DNA of 20,900 nt from Elstera litoralis (GTDB lineage: Bacteria; Pseudomonadota; Alphaproteobacteria; Elsterales; Elsteraceae): assembly GCF_000963705.1 (NCBI RefSeq), contig NZ_LAJY01000196.1, forward strand, positions 1 to 20,900, read 5' to 3'. The first letter of the stretch is position 1. Every line of letters begins with the position of its first letter. The position numbers and the translations under genes are program-made. The notes beneath the pieces were generated by a model that ran no database searches, was not told where the DNA came from, and saw nothing but the letters and a program-made list of their open reading frames with translations. Shown here one piece after another: positions 7,119 to 14,863 of the stretch.

Positions 7119-8802
7119 CCCGCCGCCCCCGAAAGCGGGCGCCGCGCCGGACCATATCGCCCTCGTCGGGGAGCAGAAAGCCGCCGCTGGGGTGCGCGAT
7201 GCTGCCAAGAAGCGGCGGCGGATTTCCACCCTCTCGGTGCGCATCCTCGCGGTCAATCTGCTCGCCCCGCTGATGCTCGGCCTGGGGTTGCTCTATCTCG
7301 ACCGCTACCAGGAAGCCCTGGTGCGCGCCGAAATCGAAGCGCTGACCATGCAAGCCGGGCTGATGTCCGGCGCGCTGGGGGAGGGGGCGACGGCGCTGAC
7401 CAGCTTGGAGCAGTTGCGCATCGTCGAATCGGTGGCGCGGCCGATGGTGCGGCGGTTCGCCTTGCAAACCCGCGCCCGCGCCCAAGTGTTCGAGCGCGAC
7501 GGCACCCCCTTGATCGATAGTCAATTGGTGCTGCACCCGAACGGCATGGTCAGCGTCGCCCCGCTACCGGGGGAACCCGATGGGGTGGGGCCGTGGCTGT
7601 CGCGCGCCTATGATTGGGTGTTCAACGCGCTGCCCCGGCGCGATAATTTTCCGCAGTACGACACGCGCCCGCTGCGCCGCGCCTCCGACTATCCCGAAGG
7701 GGCGAGCGCGATGCTGGGCGACCCGGCGGCGGCGGCCTATGTTAGCGACAATGGCCATTTTATCTTCACCATCGCCATGCCGATTCAGCGCTACCGCGAA
7801 GTTGTCGGCGTGCTGATGCTGTCGCGCGCTTCCACCGAAATCGATGAATCCCTGCGCCGGGTGCGCGCCGATATTATGATCTTGGGCGGCCTCGTGCTGG
7901 TGGTGACGATTCTGATGTCGCTCTATCTGGCCAGCACGATTGCCCGCCCGATCCGCCGCTTGGCGCTGGCGGCGGAACGGGTGCGCCAGGGGCGGGCCAA
8001 TGCCGCTATTCCCGATTTCAGCAAGCGCCGCGATGAAATCGGCGACCTCTCGACCGCGCTCAAGGCCATGACCGAAACGCTGCACCAGCGGCTTCAGGCT
8101 ATCGAACGGTTTGCGGCGGACGTGAGCCACGAGATCAAAAACCCGCTCTCCTCCCTGCGCTCGGCGGTGGATGTGGTGGGTCGGCTGGAAGACCCGGAGA
8201 AGCGCGCCAAGCTGATGACGATTGTGCGCCTCGACGTGCAGCGCATCGACCGGCTGATTACCGATATCGCCGCTGCCTCCCGCGTCGATGCCGAAATGGC
8301 GCGCGCCGAGCCGCAACCGCTGGATTTCGGGCGGCTGATGGGGGCGCTGGTCGGTGTGTATGAAGTAACCGACCCCGAAGGCGCGGTGCCGATCACGCTG
8401 ACCGTTGCGCCGGGGGGCTTGCTGACGGTGTTGGGCGTTGAAGACCGGCTGGTGCAGGTGTTCCGCAATCTCATCAACAATGCCCGCAGCTTTAGCCCGC
8501 CGGAGGGCAGTATTCGCCTCTCGGTCCGGCGCGACGGCGCGCGGGTGATCGCAACCGTCGAAGACGATGGGCCGGGCATTCCGCCGGGCAAGGAAGAGGC
8601 GATTTTCCAACGCTTCTATTCCGAACGCCCGAAGGCCGAGAACTTCGGCACCCATTCGGGCCTGGGGCTTTCGATTTCGCGGCAGATCATCGAGGCCCAC
8701 GGCGGCACGCTGACGGCGCAAAACCGGCACCATTTCGACGGCCACGTAACCGGCGCGGCCTTCATCGTCACGCTGCCGGTGGCGCGGGGGTTGCGGGTAT
8801 AA
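7090..8802 (+). CDS. chvG: Sensor histidine kinase ChvG
   Basis: Membrane sensor kinase paired with ChvI, about 570 residues. The order is a proline-rich cytoplasmic tail, first membrane segment near 51-70, a periplasmic sensing region of about 190 residues, second membrane segment near 263-283, a HAMP linker, the phospho-acceptor His347 in DVSHEIKNPLSSLRSA, N-box FRNLINNAR near 458-466, DDGPGIP near 492 and the ATP-lid glycines SGLGLS near 523. The start is uncertain: ATG 7090 lies inside chvI in another frame and has no strong ribosome site, so translation may be coupled. Starts further upstream would only add chvI shadow sequence. hprK begins 26 bases downstream. Confidence 0.9.
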   Translation: MALATDSRPSPPPPKAGAAPDHIALVGEQKAAAGVRDAAKKRRRISTLSVRILAVNLLAPLMLGLGLLYLDRYQEALVRAEIEALTMQAGLMSGALGEGATALTSLEQLRIVESVARPMVRRFALQTRARAQVFERDGTPLIDSQLVLHPNGMVSVAPLPGEPDGVGPWLSRAYDWVFNALPRRDNFPQYDTRPLRRASDYPEGASAMLGDPAAAAYVSDNGHFIFTIAMPIQRYREVVGVLMLSRASTEIDESLRRVRADIMILGGLVLVVTILMSLYLASTIARPIRRLALAAERVRQGRANAAIPDFSKRRDEIGDLSTALKAMTETLHQRLQAIERFAADVSHEIKNPLSSLRSAVDVVGRLEDPEKRAKLMTIVRLDVQRIDRLITDIAAASRVDAEMARAEPQPLDFGRLMGALVGVYEVTDPEGAVPITLTVAPGGLLTVLGVEDRLVQVFRNLINNARSFSPPEGSIRLSVRRDGARVIATVEDDGPGIPPGKEEAIFQRFYSERPKAENFGTHSGLGLSISRQIIEAHGGTLTAQNRHHFDGHVTGAAFIVTLPVARGLRV

Positions 8803-8828
8803 GGGTGAGGTTCCTTGAGGAGGCTGAC

Positions 8829-9413
8829 ATGACCGAGTCCCATCCATCTCTTCCACTCGACCCGCACCTCGGTGCCGCGCCACCAGCCCGGCGCGGCACG
8901 GAGGTGCAGCCCATCGATCTGACCCCGGACGGCCCCAGCATTCACGCCACCTGCATTTCCCTGCATGGGGTCGGCTTGCTGCTGCGCGGCCCCTCCGGCT
9001 TGGGGAAATCCGATCTCGCGCTGCGCCTCATCGATGGCGGCGCGACGCTGGTGGCCGATGATCGTACATTGCTCAGTACGGCGCTCACGGCGGGCGGGCC
9101 GATTTTGGTGGCCTCGCCGCCGCCGGGGCTCGCGGGATTGCTTGAGGTGCGCGGCCTGGGGCTCGTGCGCTTGCCGCATCAGAGTCTCTGCCCGGTGCAT
9201 ATGGTGGTGGATGTGTTGGCCGCCGAAGATCGGCCCGAGCGGCTGCCCGATCCCGATACGGAAGTGTTTCTCGGCGTCACGCTGCCGCGCTGGTGCCTGA
9301 ATGCGCTGGAGCCCTCGGCCCCGGCCAAAGTGCGCCTCGCCGTGCGGATATTGACCGAGCGCAGCCCGAAACTACTGGCCCCGCCCGATCCCCTCCCAGT
9401 GGACCCGGTATGA
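8829..9413 (+). CDS. hprK: HPr kinase/phosphorylase, short alphaproteobacterial form
   Basis: Serine kinase/phosphorylase acting on HPr, 194 residues. Walker A GPSGLGKS spans residues 54-61, VADDR follows at 76-80, and EVRGLGLVRLP at 106-116 corresponds to the family signature. As in other alphaproteobacteria it consists of the catalytic C-terminal domain and lacks the N-terminal domain of Firmicutes HprK. Here about 38 extra, proline-rich residues precede the core. The ATG at 8829 has an excellent GAGGAGG site; an in-frame GTG at 8805 is less likely. It sits between its probable regulator chvIG and rapZ. Its substrate serine is present in the HPr encoded at 11027-11329. Confidence 0.9.
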   Translation: MTESHPSLPLDPHLGAAPPARRGTEVQPIDLTPDGPSIHATCISLHGVGLLLRGPSGLGKSDLALRLIDGGATLVADDRTLLSTALTAGGPILVASPPPGLAGLLEVRGLGLVRLPHQSLCPVHMVVDVLAAEDRPERLPDPDTEVFLGVTLPRWCLNALEPSAPAKVRLAVRILTERSPKLLAPPDPLPVDPV

Positions 9414-9507
9414 CGAGCGCTTTTGCCCGCGCCCGGAATCGGCTATCGTCGGCTTCTGAGAGAGTATCACGGGCGGGCCGAGACCAAATGCGACCGATGG
9501 GGATATT

Positions 9508-10434
9508 GTGAGCCAAAGCCAATCCCCCATCCTCGTGGTGTCGGGCATGTCGGGCGCGGGGAAATCCACGGCCCTGCGCGCCCTCGAAGATATCGGCTAT
9601 GAAGCGGTCGATAATCTGCCGTTGCCGCTGCTGCCGATGGTGGCGCAACTGCACGACCGCATCGCCGAGCCGCTGGCCATTGGTATCGATATTCGCACGC
9701 GCGGTTTTTCGGTCGATGAACTGCTGCTCGCGCTCGATAAGATCGAGACGGATTCCGGCACGCGCCCGCAACTGGTGTTCCTCGATTGCGACGATGACGC
9801 GCTGGTGCGGCGCTTCACCGAAACCCGCCGCCGCCACCCGCTCGCCGCCGACCGGCCCGCCGCCGATGGCATCGCGCTGGAGCGCGCCCTGATCGGCCCG
9901 TTGCGCCAGCGGGCGGAAGACGTGATCGATACTACCGTTCTAGCCCCCGGTGAGTTTCGGCGCTTAATGCAGGAATTGGTGCAGGTGAAGGACGGGCGCA
10001 GCCTGCTGACCGTCACCGTGCTCTCCTTCTCCTTCCGGCAGGGGCTGCCGCGCGAGGCCGATCTGGTGTTCGACGTGCGCTTCCTGCGCAACCCCTATTA
10101 CGATTTATCCTTGCGCGCCTTCGATGGGCGCACCAGCGGCGTTGCCGCCTATATTCAGCAAGACCCCGATTTCGGGCCGTTCTTTGCCAACTTCAAACAA
10201 CTGCTTCTGCCGCTGCTGCCGCGCTATCAGGAAGAGGGCAAAAGTTACCTCACGATTGCTTTCGGCTGTACCGGCGGCAAGCACCGCTCGGTGTTTCTGG
10301 CCGAGCAAACGGCGGCGTGGTTGACCGAAAACGGCTGGGGTGCCGGCATCCATCACCGCGAGTTGAAAGACAATCGTCCGGCGCGAGCCGGGCGGGAAAG
10401 CGTCGTTCGGGATGGGGCGGGGGGAGCCTTGTGA
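9508..10434 (+). CDS. rapZ: RapZ family nucleotide- and RNA-binding protein
   Basis: RapZ (formerly YvcJ/YhbJ), 308 residues with a GTG start at 9508 preceded by GATGGGG. The N-terminal P-loop GMSGAGKST lies at residues 13-21 and VFLDCDDD supplies a Walker B-like acidic patch. The C-terminal domain carries FGCTGGKHRSVFLAEQ near residues 252-267, which in E. coli belongs to the glucosamine-6-phosphate-sensing and RNA-binding half. In enterobacteria RapZ steers GlmZ sRNA decay; alphaproteobacteria lack GlmZ, so the RNA partner here is unknown. A gap of 94 bases separates it from hprK, and 184 bases separate it from the EIIA gene. Confidence 0.93.
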   Translation: MSQSQSPILVVSGMSGAGKSTALRALEDIGYEAVDNLPLPLLPMVAQLHDRIAEPLAIGIDIRTRGFSVDELLLALDKIETDSGTRPQLVFLDCDDDALVRRFTETRRRHPLAADRPAADGIALERALIGPLRQRAEDVIDTTVLAPGEFRRLMQELVQVKDGRSLLTVTVLSFSFRQGLPREADLVFDVRFLRNPYYDLSLRAFDGRTSGVAAYIQQDPDFGPFFANFKQLLLPLLPRYQEEGKSYLTIAFGCTGGKHRSVFLAEQTAAWLTENGWGAGIHHRELKDNRPARAGRESVVRDGAGGAL

Positions 10435-10445
10435 CGCCGATTGTC

Positions 10446-10477
10446 TTGACAGGGCCGTGCCCTCAATCTTTTGTACT
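10446..10477 (+). promoter_or_regulatory. Possible promoter for the EIIA-HPr-EI genes
   Basis: A consensus -35 hexamer TTGACA (10446-10451) is followed by TTTTGTACT, offering TGTACT (10472-10477, 20-base spacer) or TTTTGT (10469-10474, 17-base spacer) as -10. Neither combination is ideal. A small inverted repeat AGGGC-CGT-GCCCT (10451-10463) lies between the hexamers and could be an operator or a weak hairpin at the end of rapZ. Use of this promoter would give a leader of about 140 bases before the EIIA start. Confidence 0.35.
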
Positions 10478-10505
10478 CTCCCGCTGCCGCCGCTGTGGGA
10501 GGCTT

Positions 10506-10604
10506 CGTGCCCGTCGGCCCAAGGTCTCGCGCGGGCTGTTTCTTATGCATCTGCAAAGGCGTTGCCGTCCGAAAGTCGACGGGCACGCGCTTTGCGCCAA
10601 CGCC
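10506..10604 (+). promoter_or_regulatory. Structured leader upstream of the EIIA gene, competing inverted repeats
   Basis: An 11-base perfect inverted repeat, CGTGCCCGTCG (10506-10516) and CGACGGGCACG (10577-10587), encloses 60 bases. A second perfect repeat, GGCGTTG (10558-10564) and CAACGCC (10598-10604), has one arm inside the first loop and one outside. The two could therefore form a pseudoknot or exclude each other. The second right arm lies directly before the GGGGAAAGG ribosome site. A third partial pairing is GCAAAG (10553-10558) with CTTTGC (10590-10595). The repeats are seen directly; a regulatory role is inferred. Confidence 0.4.
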
Positions 10605-10618
10605 GGGGAAAGGCAAGC

Positions 10619-11023
10619 ATGATCGGTCTGGTCCTCGTAACCCACGGACGCCTCGCAGCAGAATTCATCGCGGCTCTTGAACATGTCACAGGCCCGCAGC
10701 GCAATTGCGTTGCGGTGTGCATTGGCCCTGAGGATGATATGGAGCGGCGGCGTCAAGATATTCTCGATTTCGTGGCCCAGGTCGATGAGGGCGATGGGGT
10801 GGTTGTGCTCACCGATATGTTCGGCGGCACCCCTTCCAACCTTGCGATTTCGATCATGGATAAGGCGCCGGTGGAGGTCATCGCTGGGGTTAATCTGCCG
10901 ATGCTGATAAAGCTCGCGTCCTTGCGCGAAACCATAAAACTGCCTGAAGCGGTGGCCAAAGCTCAGGAAGCGGGACGAAAATATATCGCGGTCGCCTCGC
11001 GGCTGCTGGCGGGCGAGGCCTAG
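10619..11023 (+). CDS. PTS EIIA component, mannose (ManX) type
   Basis: A 134-residue EIIA of the mannose family, which accepts phosphate from HPr on a histidine. His9 in VLVTHGRLA is the expected phosphorylation site and TDMFGGTPSNLA (65-76) is the second family signature. In alphaproteobacteria such stand-alone EIIA proteins occur without EIIB/EIIC and are thought to act as regulators. No permease gene is present here, which fits. The ATG at 10619 follows GGGGAAAGG; longer in-frame starts would extend into the structured leader and lack family sequence. HPr begins 3 bases after the stop, so the two genes are cotranscribed. Confidence 0.92.
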   Translation: MIGLVLVTHGRLAAEFIAALEHVTGPQRNCVAVCIGPEDDMERRRQDILDFVAQVDEGDGVVVLTDMFGGTPSNLAISIMDKAPVEVIAGVNLPMLIKLASLRETIKLPEAVAKAQEAGRKYIAVASRLLAGEA

Positions 11024-11026
11024 GAT

Positions 11027-11329
11027 ATGGGTGTGGAACAGGATCATTCGGTTCAGGTGCTGATTACCAATAAGCGCGGCCTGCACGCGCGCGCGGCGGC
11101 CAAATTCGTGAAAACCGCCGAAATGTTCGATGCGGAAGTGCTAGTTTACCATGCCGAAACCGAGCCGGATGAAGAGGTGGAAAAAGTCTCGGGCCGCTCG
11201 ATCATGGGGCTGATGATGCTGGCCGCCTCCCCCGGCACGCGCCTGACGCTCTCCGCGTCCGGAGTGGAAGCCGATGCGGTGCTGGACGCGCTCGCGACCC
11301 TGGTGGCCGAGAAATTTCATGAAGAGTAA
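11027..11329 (+). CDS. ptsH: Phosphocarrier protein HPr
   Basis: HPr, 100 residues. His20 in NKRGLHARAAAKFV is the site phosphorylated by enzyme I. Ser58 in SGRSIMGLMML corresponds to the regulatory serine (Ser46 of Bacillus HPr, context KSIMGVMSL), the target of HPr kinase. Both sites are intact, so the cluster can run the classical double-phosphorylation switch. It has about ten more N-terminal residues than classical HPr. It lies 3 bases after EIIA and 5 bases before the enzyme I start, a tight operon. Confidence 0.93.
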   Translation: MGVEQDHSVQVLITNKRGLHARAAAKFVKTAEMFDAEVLVYHAETEPDEEVEKVSGRSIMGLMMLAASPGTRLTLSASGVEADAVLDALATLVAEKFHEE

Positions 11330-11334
11330 CTAGA

Positions 11335-13147
11335 ATGAAAAGCGACCGGGCCGATGCTGTACCGCCGCTGGGCCGCGAGCGGGTGTTTCAGGGCCTCGGC
11401 GTCGCGCCGGGGATCGCCCTCGGCACCGCTTGGGTCTCCGACGATACCGCGCCCTCGACCCCGGAATATCTGATCGAGGCGGACGGGCTCGAAGCCGAAT
11501 CGCAGCGGCTGAAGGATGCGGTGGCGCTCGCCACTAAGCAGTTGAAGAAGCTCAAGGTTAAATCCCAGTCGCTGCCCCCGGCGGCGGCGGAAGAATTGGG
11601 CTATTTGCTGGATGCGCGCCTGCAAATGCTGGCGGGCTCGCGTCTGATCCGCACGGCGGATAAGTTGATTTCTGAATTGCGCCTGAATGCCGAAGCGGCG
11701 GTGCGCGCGACGATTGCCGAAATCAGCGACGGCTTCTCGCGCATGGGCGACGCTTATCTTGCCGCGCGCGGCGATGACGTGCGCGAGGTCGGCGAACGGC
11801 TCATCCGCTGCCTGATGGCAACCCCCTATGTGGCGCTGAAGCACCTACCCGAGGGCTGTATTCTGATTGCCGCCGATCTGACCCCGGCGGATACGGCGCT
11901 GCTCGACCCAAAACTGGTGCTGGGGTTCGCCACCGAAACGGGGGGCAAGGAAAGCCATACGGCGATTATGGCGCGCTCGCTCGGCGTCCCGGCGATCCTG
12001 GGCATTGCCCATTTGGTCGAAGGGCTGAAAACCGGCGATCCGATCATTCTCGATGGGCACGCGGGCAAGCTCATCGCGCATCCGACGCCGGAAACCCGCG
12101 CGCGCTACGAGGCCGAAGGCGCGGCGCTGAAGAAGGAGCGCAAGCGCCTCTCCCGCCTGCGCGACGTGCCTGCGATTACCACGGACGGTTTCACCATCGG
12201 CCTCAACGCCAATATCGAACTGCCGCGCGACCTTGAAGGCGCGCATCGGGTGGGGGCGGAGGGCGTTGGGCTGCTGCGCACCGAATTCCTCTATATGAAC
12301 CGCGATCACGCGCCCGATGAAGACGAGCAGTATGAGTTTCTGCGCGAGGTGGTGGAGGGGATGGAGGGCAGCCCCGTCACCATCCGCACGATCGATGTCG
12401 GCGGCGATAAGCTGGCCCCGGCGCTGCGCGAGCAGATCGGCGAGCCGTTGGAGGAAGCGCCGAACCCGGCCTTAGGCGTGCGCGGCGTGCGCCTGTCGCT
12501 CGCCCATCCGCGCCTGTTCGACACGCAACTCGCCGCCATTCTGCGTGCGGCGGTCCACGGCCCAGTGCGGATTCTGCTACCGATGATCTCCCATATCGGC
12601 GAAGTGCATCAGGCGCGCGAAGCCCTGGAGCGGGTGCATAAGCGCCTGAAGCGCCGCAAGGTGAATGTACCGGAAAAAACTGCCGCCCCTGGGGGTGATG
12701 ATCGAAGTGCCGGGCGCGGCCCTATCGGCCGATGGTCTCGCGGCGGTGTCCGACTTTTTCGCCATCGGCACCAATGATCTGACCATGTATACGCTCGCCA
12801 TCGACCGGGGCGACGAGCGCGTCGCCGCCCTCTACGAGCCCTTGCATCCGGCCGTGCTGCGCCTCATTCAATTCACCGTGGAAGCCGGGCTGCGCTACCG
12901 CATCCCCGTCAGCATCTGCGGCGAAATCGCGGGCGACCCGCGCTTCGTGCCGCTGCTGCTGGGGATCGGCGTGCGTGAGCTGTCGATGTCGGCGCCCAAG
13001 CTGCCCAGCGTGAAAGAGCGCATCCGCGCTCTCAGCCTCACCGAGGCCAGCCGCAGAGCCCGCACCATCATGGATCAGGCCGACGCCAAACGTATCGGCG
13101 AGTTGCTCGACGATTTCATCGCCAATCTCGGCGTTCATTCCATCTAA
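11335..13147 (+). pseudogene. ptsI: PTS enzyme I (phosphoenolpyruvate-protein phosphotransferase), frameshifted as read
   Basis: Enzyme I transfers phosphate from phosphoenolpyruvate to HPr. The first frame carries the HPr-binding N-terminal domain, active-site His208 in GGKESHTAIMARSLGVPAI, and the PEP-binding barrel start EGVGLLRTEFLYMN. After NVPEK the frame leaves the family sequence. It resumes one frame on as KKLPPLGVMIEVPGAALSAD, then FFAIGTNDLTMYTLA and the catalytic cysteine of SICGEIAGDP (about residue 528). The switch falls at a run of six A (12674-12679); five would give a 603-residue protein of normal length. There is no N-terminal GAF domain, so it is of the plain EI type. It is either a homopolymer error or a real lesion; without repair the PEP-binding half is lost. 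Confidence 0.88.
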
Positions 13148-13164
13148 ACAAAGAGCTCAAGACA

Positions 13165-14027
13165 ATGTTGGGGGAAGCGTCGGCGCTGATGGCGTCGCTT
13201 TGCTGGACCTTGGGTCCGCTGATCGCAACGCCGGTCATCAAGGAAATCGGCTCGGTCGCCTTTAGCCGCAGCCGCATGGTGATTTTCGTTGTGCTGCTCG
13301 GCGCGGCGGCCAGCCTGTTCGCCGATTGGAGCCACCTGACGTGGGACGCGAGCTTCTGGGCCGTGCTGTCGGGCCTCATCGGTCTGTCGTTGGGCGATGT
13401 GGCGCTGTTCCAATGCTATAAAATGATCGGCCCGCGCCTCGGCAGTCTCATTTATATGAGTGCCGCGCCCTTTACCGTTATTCTCGGTTGGGCGCTGCTC
13501 GGCGAAGCTTGCCGCTGCAAGCGCTGCTCGGGGGGGCGCTGGCGCTCGGCGGCATTGCCCTGGCCGTCGCCCGAAAAGAAAAAGAAGCGGCGAGCCTTGC
13601 GCCCGAACCCGGCGCGCTGACGGTCGGCATCCTTTTCGGCCTCTTGGGCGGTTTGGGGCAGGCGGGCGGCTCGTTACTGCAAAAACCGGCGCTGATCGCG
13701 GGCGTCGATCCGATTCTGGTGGCCTTCTTGCGCGCGCTCGGCTCGCTTGCGCTGTTTCTGCTGATTACCCGCCCCAGCGCTTTCCGCCAGCCGGGCCGTT
13801 TGTGGAAGCGTATTGCGCTGGCCGGGTCGATTTCCGGTGGGGGGGTGTTTTTCGTCTCCTACGCCATCGCCAACGTCGAAACCGGACTCGCGGCGATCTT
13901 GAGCGCGCTGCCGCCGATTCTGATGCTGCCTATTTTGCGGATTTTCTTCGGCGTGCGCCTCAGTTGGGTGTCCTGGGCGGCGACGGCGCTCGCGCTGTTC
14001 GGTGTGGTGCTGATTCTGACGCGCTGA
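13165..14027 (+). pseudogene. EamA/DMT family transporter, frameshifted as read
   Basis: An inner-membrane drug/metabolite-type exporter with two EamA repeats of about five helices each. The first frame, from ATG 13165, covers the first repeat through RLGSLIYMSAAPFTVILGWALLGEA. The homology continues one frame back as LPLQALLGGALALGGIALAVA, followed by the second repeat ending ALALFGVVLILTR. A base is missing at GAAGCTTGCCG, where GAA GCN TTG CCG would fit. The repaired length is 287 residues, normal for the family. Substrate cannot be predicted. It starts 17 bases after the ptsI stop and may be cotranscribed with it. Confidence 0.82.
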
Positions 14028-14062
14028 TTTCCTTGCGCGGCAAAACACCGTAAACTGCGGCC

Positions 14063-14824
14063 ATGCTCACGATCACCCTACTGCCCGTCCGCAGCGATAA
14101 TTACATCTTCCTCGCGGTCGATTCCGCGACTGGCTTTCGCTTTGTCGTCGATCCCGCCGATGCCGAGCCGGTGCTGGACGCGCTTGCGGGCGAAAAGCTC
14201 GATGCGATTCTGAACACGCACCATCACGGCGATCACGTCGGCGGCAATCTCGAATTGAAGGCGGCGACGGGGTGCACGATCATCGGCCCGGCGGCGGACC
14301 GCGACCGGATTCCGGGGATTGATCGGGCGGTGGCGGATGGCGAGACGGTAGCGCTCGGGGCCTCGGAAGCCCTGGTGATGGATGTACCCGGCCATACGCG
14401 CGGGCATATCGCTTATTATTGCGCGGAGAGTGCCGCGCTGTTTTGCGGCGATACGCTGTTCGCGCTCGGCTGCGGGCGGCTGTTCGAAGGCACGCCCGCG
14501 CAAATGTGGGACGCGCTGAAGCGCTTCCGCGCGCTGCCTGCCGACACCCGCATCTATTGCGCCCATGAATATACCGAAAGCAACCTGCGCTTCGCCGAAC
14601 ATCTCCTGCCCGGCGATCCGGCGCTCAGCGCTTACGGCGTGGAAATTCGGGCCAAACGGGCGCAAGGGCTGCCGACGGTTCCGGCCTTGATCGGGCAGGA
14701 GACGGCGGCGAGCCCCTTCTTGCGCGCCGATGATGGGGAGATGGCGGCGAAGCTCGGCCTTGCCGTGAACGCGGACCCGGTTGCGGTTTTTGCGGAGATC
14801 CGAGGTCGCAAGGATCGCTTTTAG
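14063..14824 (+). CDS. gloB: Hydroxyacylglutathione hydrolase (glyoxalase II)
   Basis: Metallo-beta-lactamase-fold thioesterase that hydrolyses S-lactoylglutathione to lactate and glutathione, the second step of methylglyoxal detoxification. It has 253 residues. The metal motif THHHGDHVGG gives His53, His55, Asp57 and His58; further ligands are His111 in PGHTRGH, Asp130 in FCGDTLFALGCGRLFEG and His168 in CAHEYT. The C-terminal glutathione-binding region ends with a conserved-looking RKDRF. The start at 14063 has no clear ribosome site. A TAAACT hexamer at 14051-14056 lies just before it, so a leaderless or very short-leader transcript is possible. The next gene is a glutathione S-transferase. 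Confidence 0.94.
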   Translation: MLTITLLPVRSDNYIFLAVDSATGFRFVVDPADAEPVLDALAGEKLDAILNTHHHGDHVGGNLELKAATGCTIIGPAADRDRIPGIDRAVADGETVALGASEALVMDVPGHTRGHIAYYCAESAALFCGDTLFALGCGRLFEGTPAQMWDALKRFRALPADTRIYCAHEYTESNLRFAEHLLPGDPALSAYGVEIRAKRAQGLPTVPALIGQETAASPFLRADDGEMAAKLGLAVNADPVAVFAEIRGRKDRF

Positions 14825-14863
14825 GTGGTAGCGTCGGTCTTCCCGAAAATTGGAGAATAAACG

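Noticed and set aside
7564..8883. Open frame of 439 codons on the minus strand opposite chvG and the start of hprK
   Set aside because: It is a shadow of the GC-rich chvG codons: arginine-, histidine- and glutamine-rich low-complexity translation, no domain, no ribosome site, and it overlaps two well-recognised genes.
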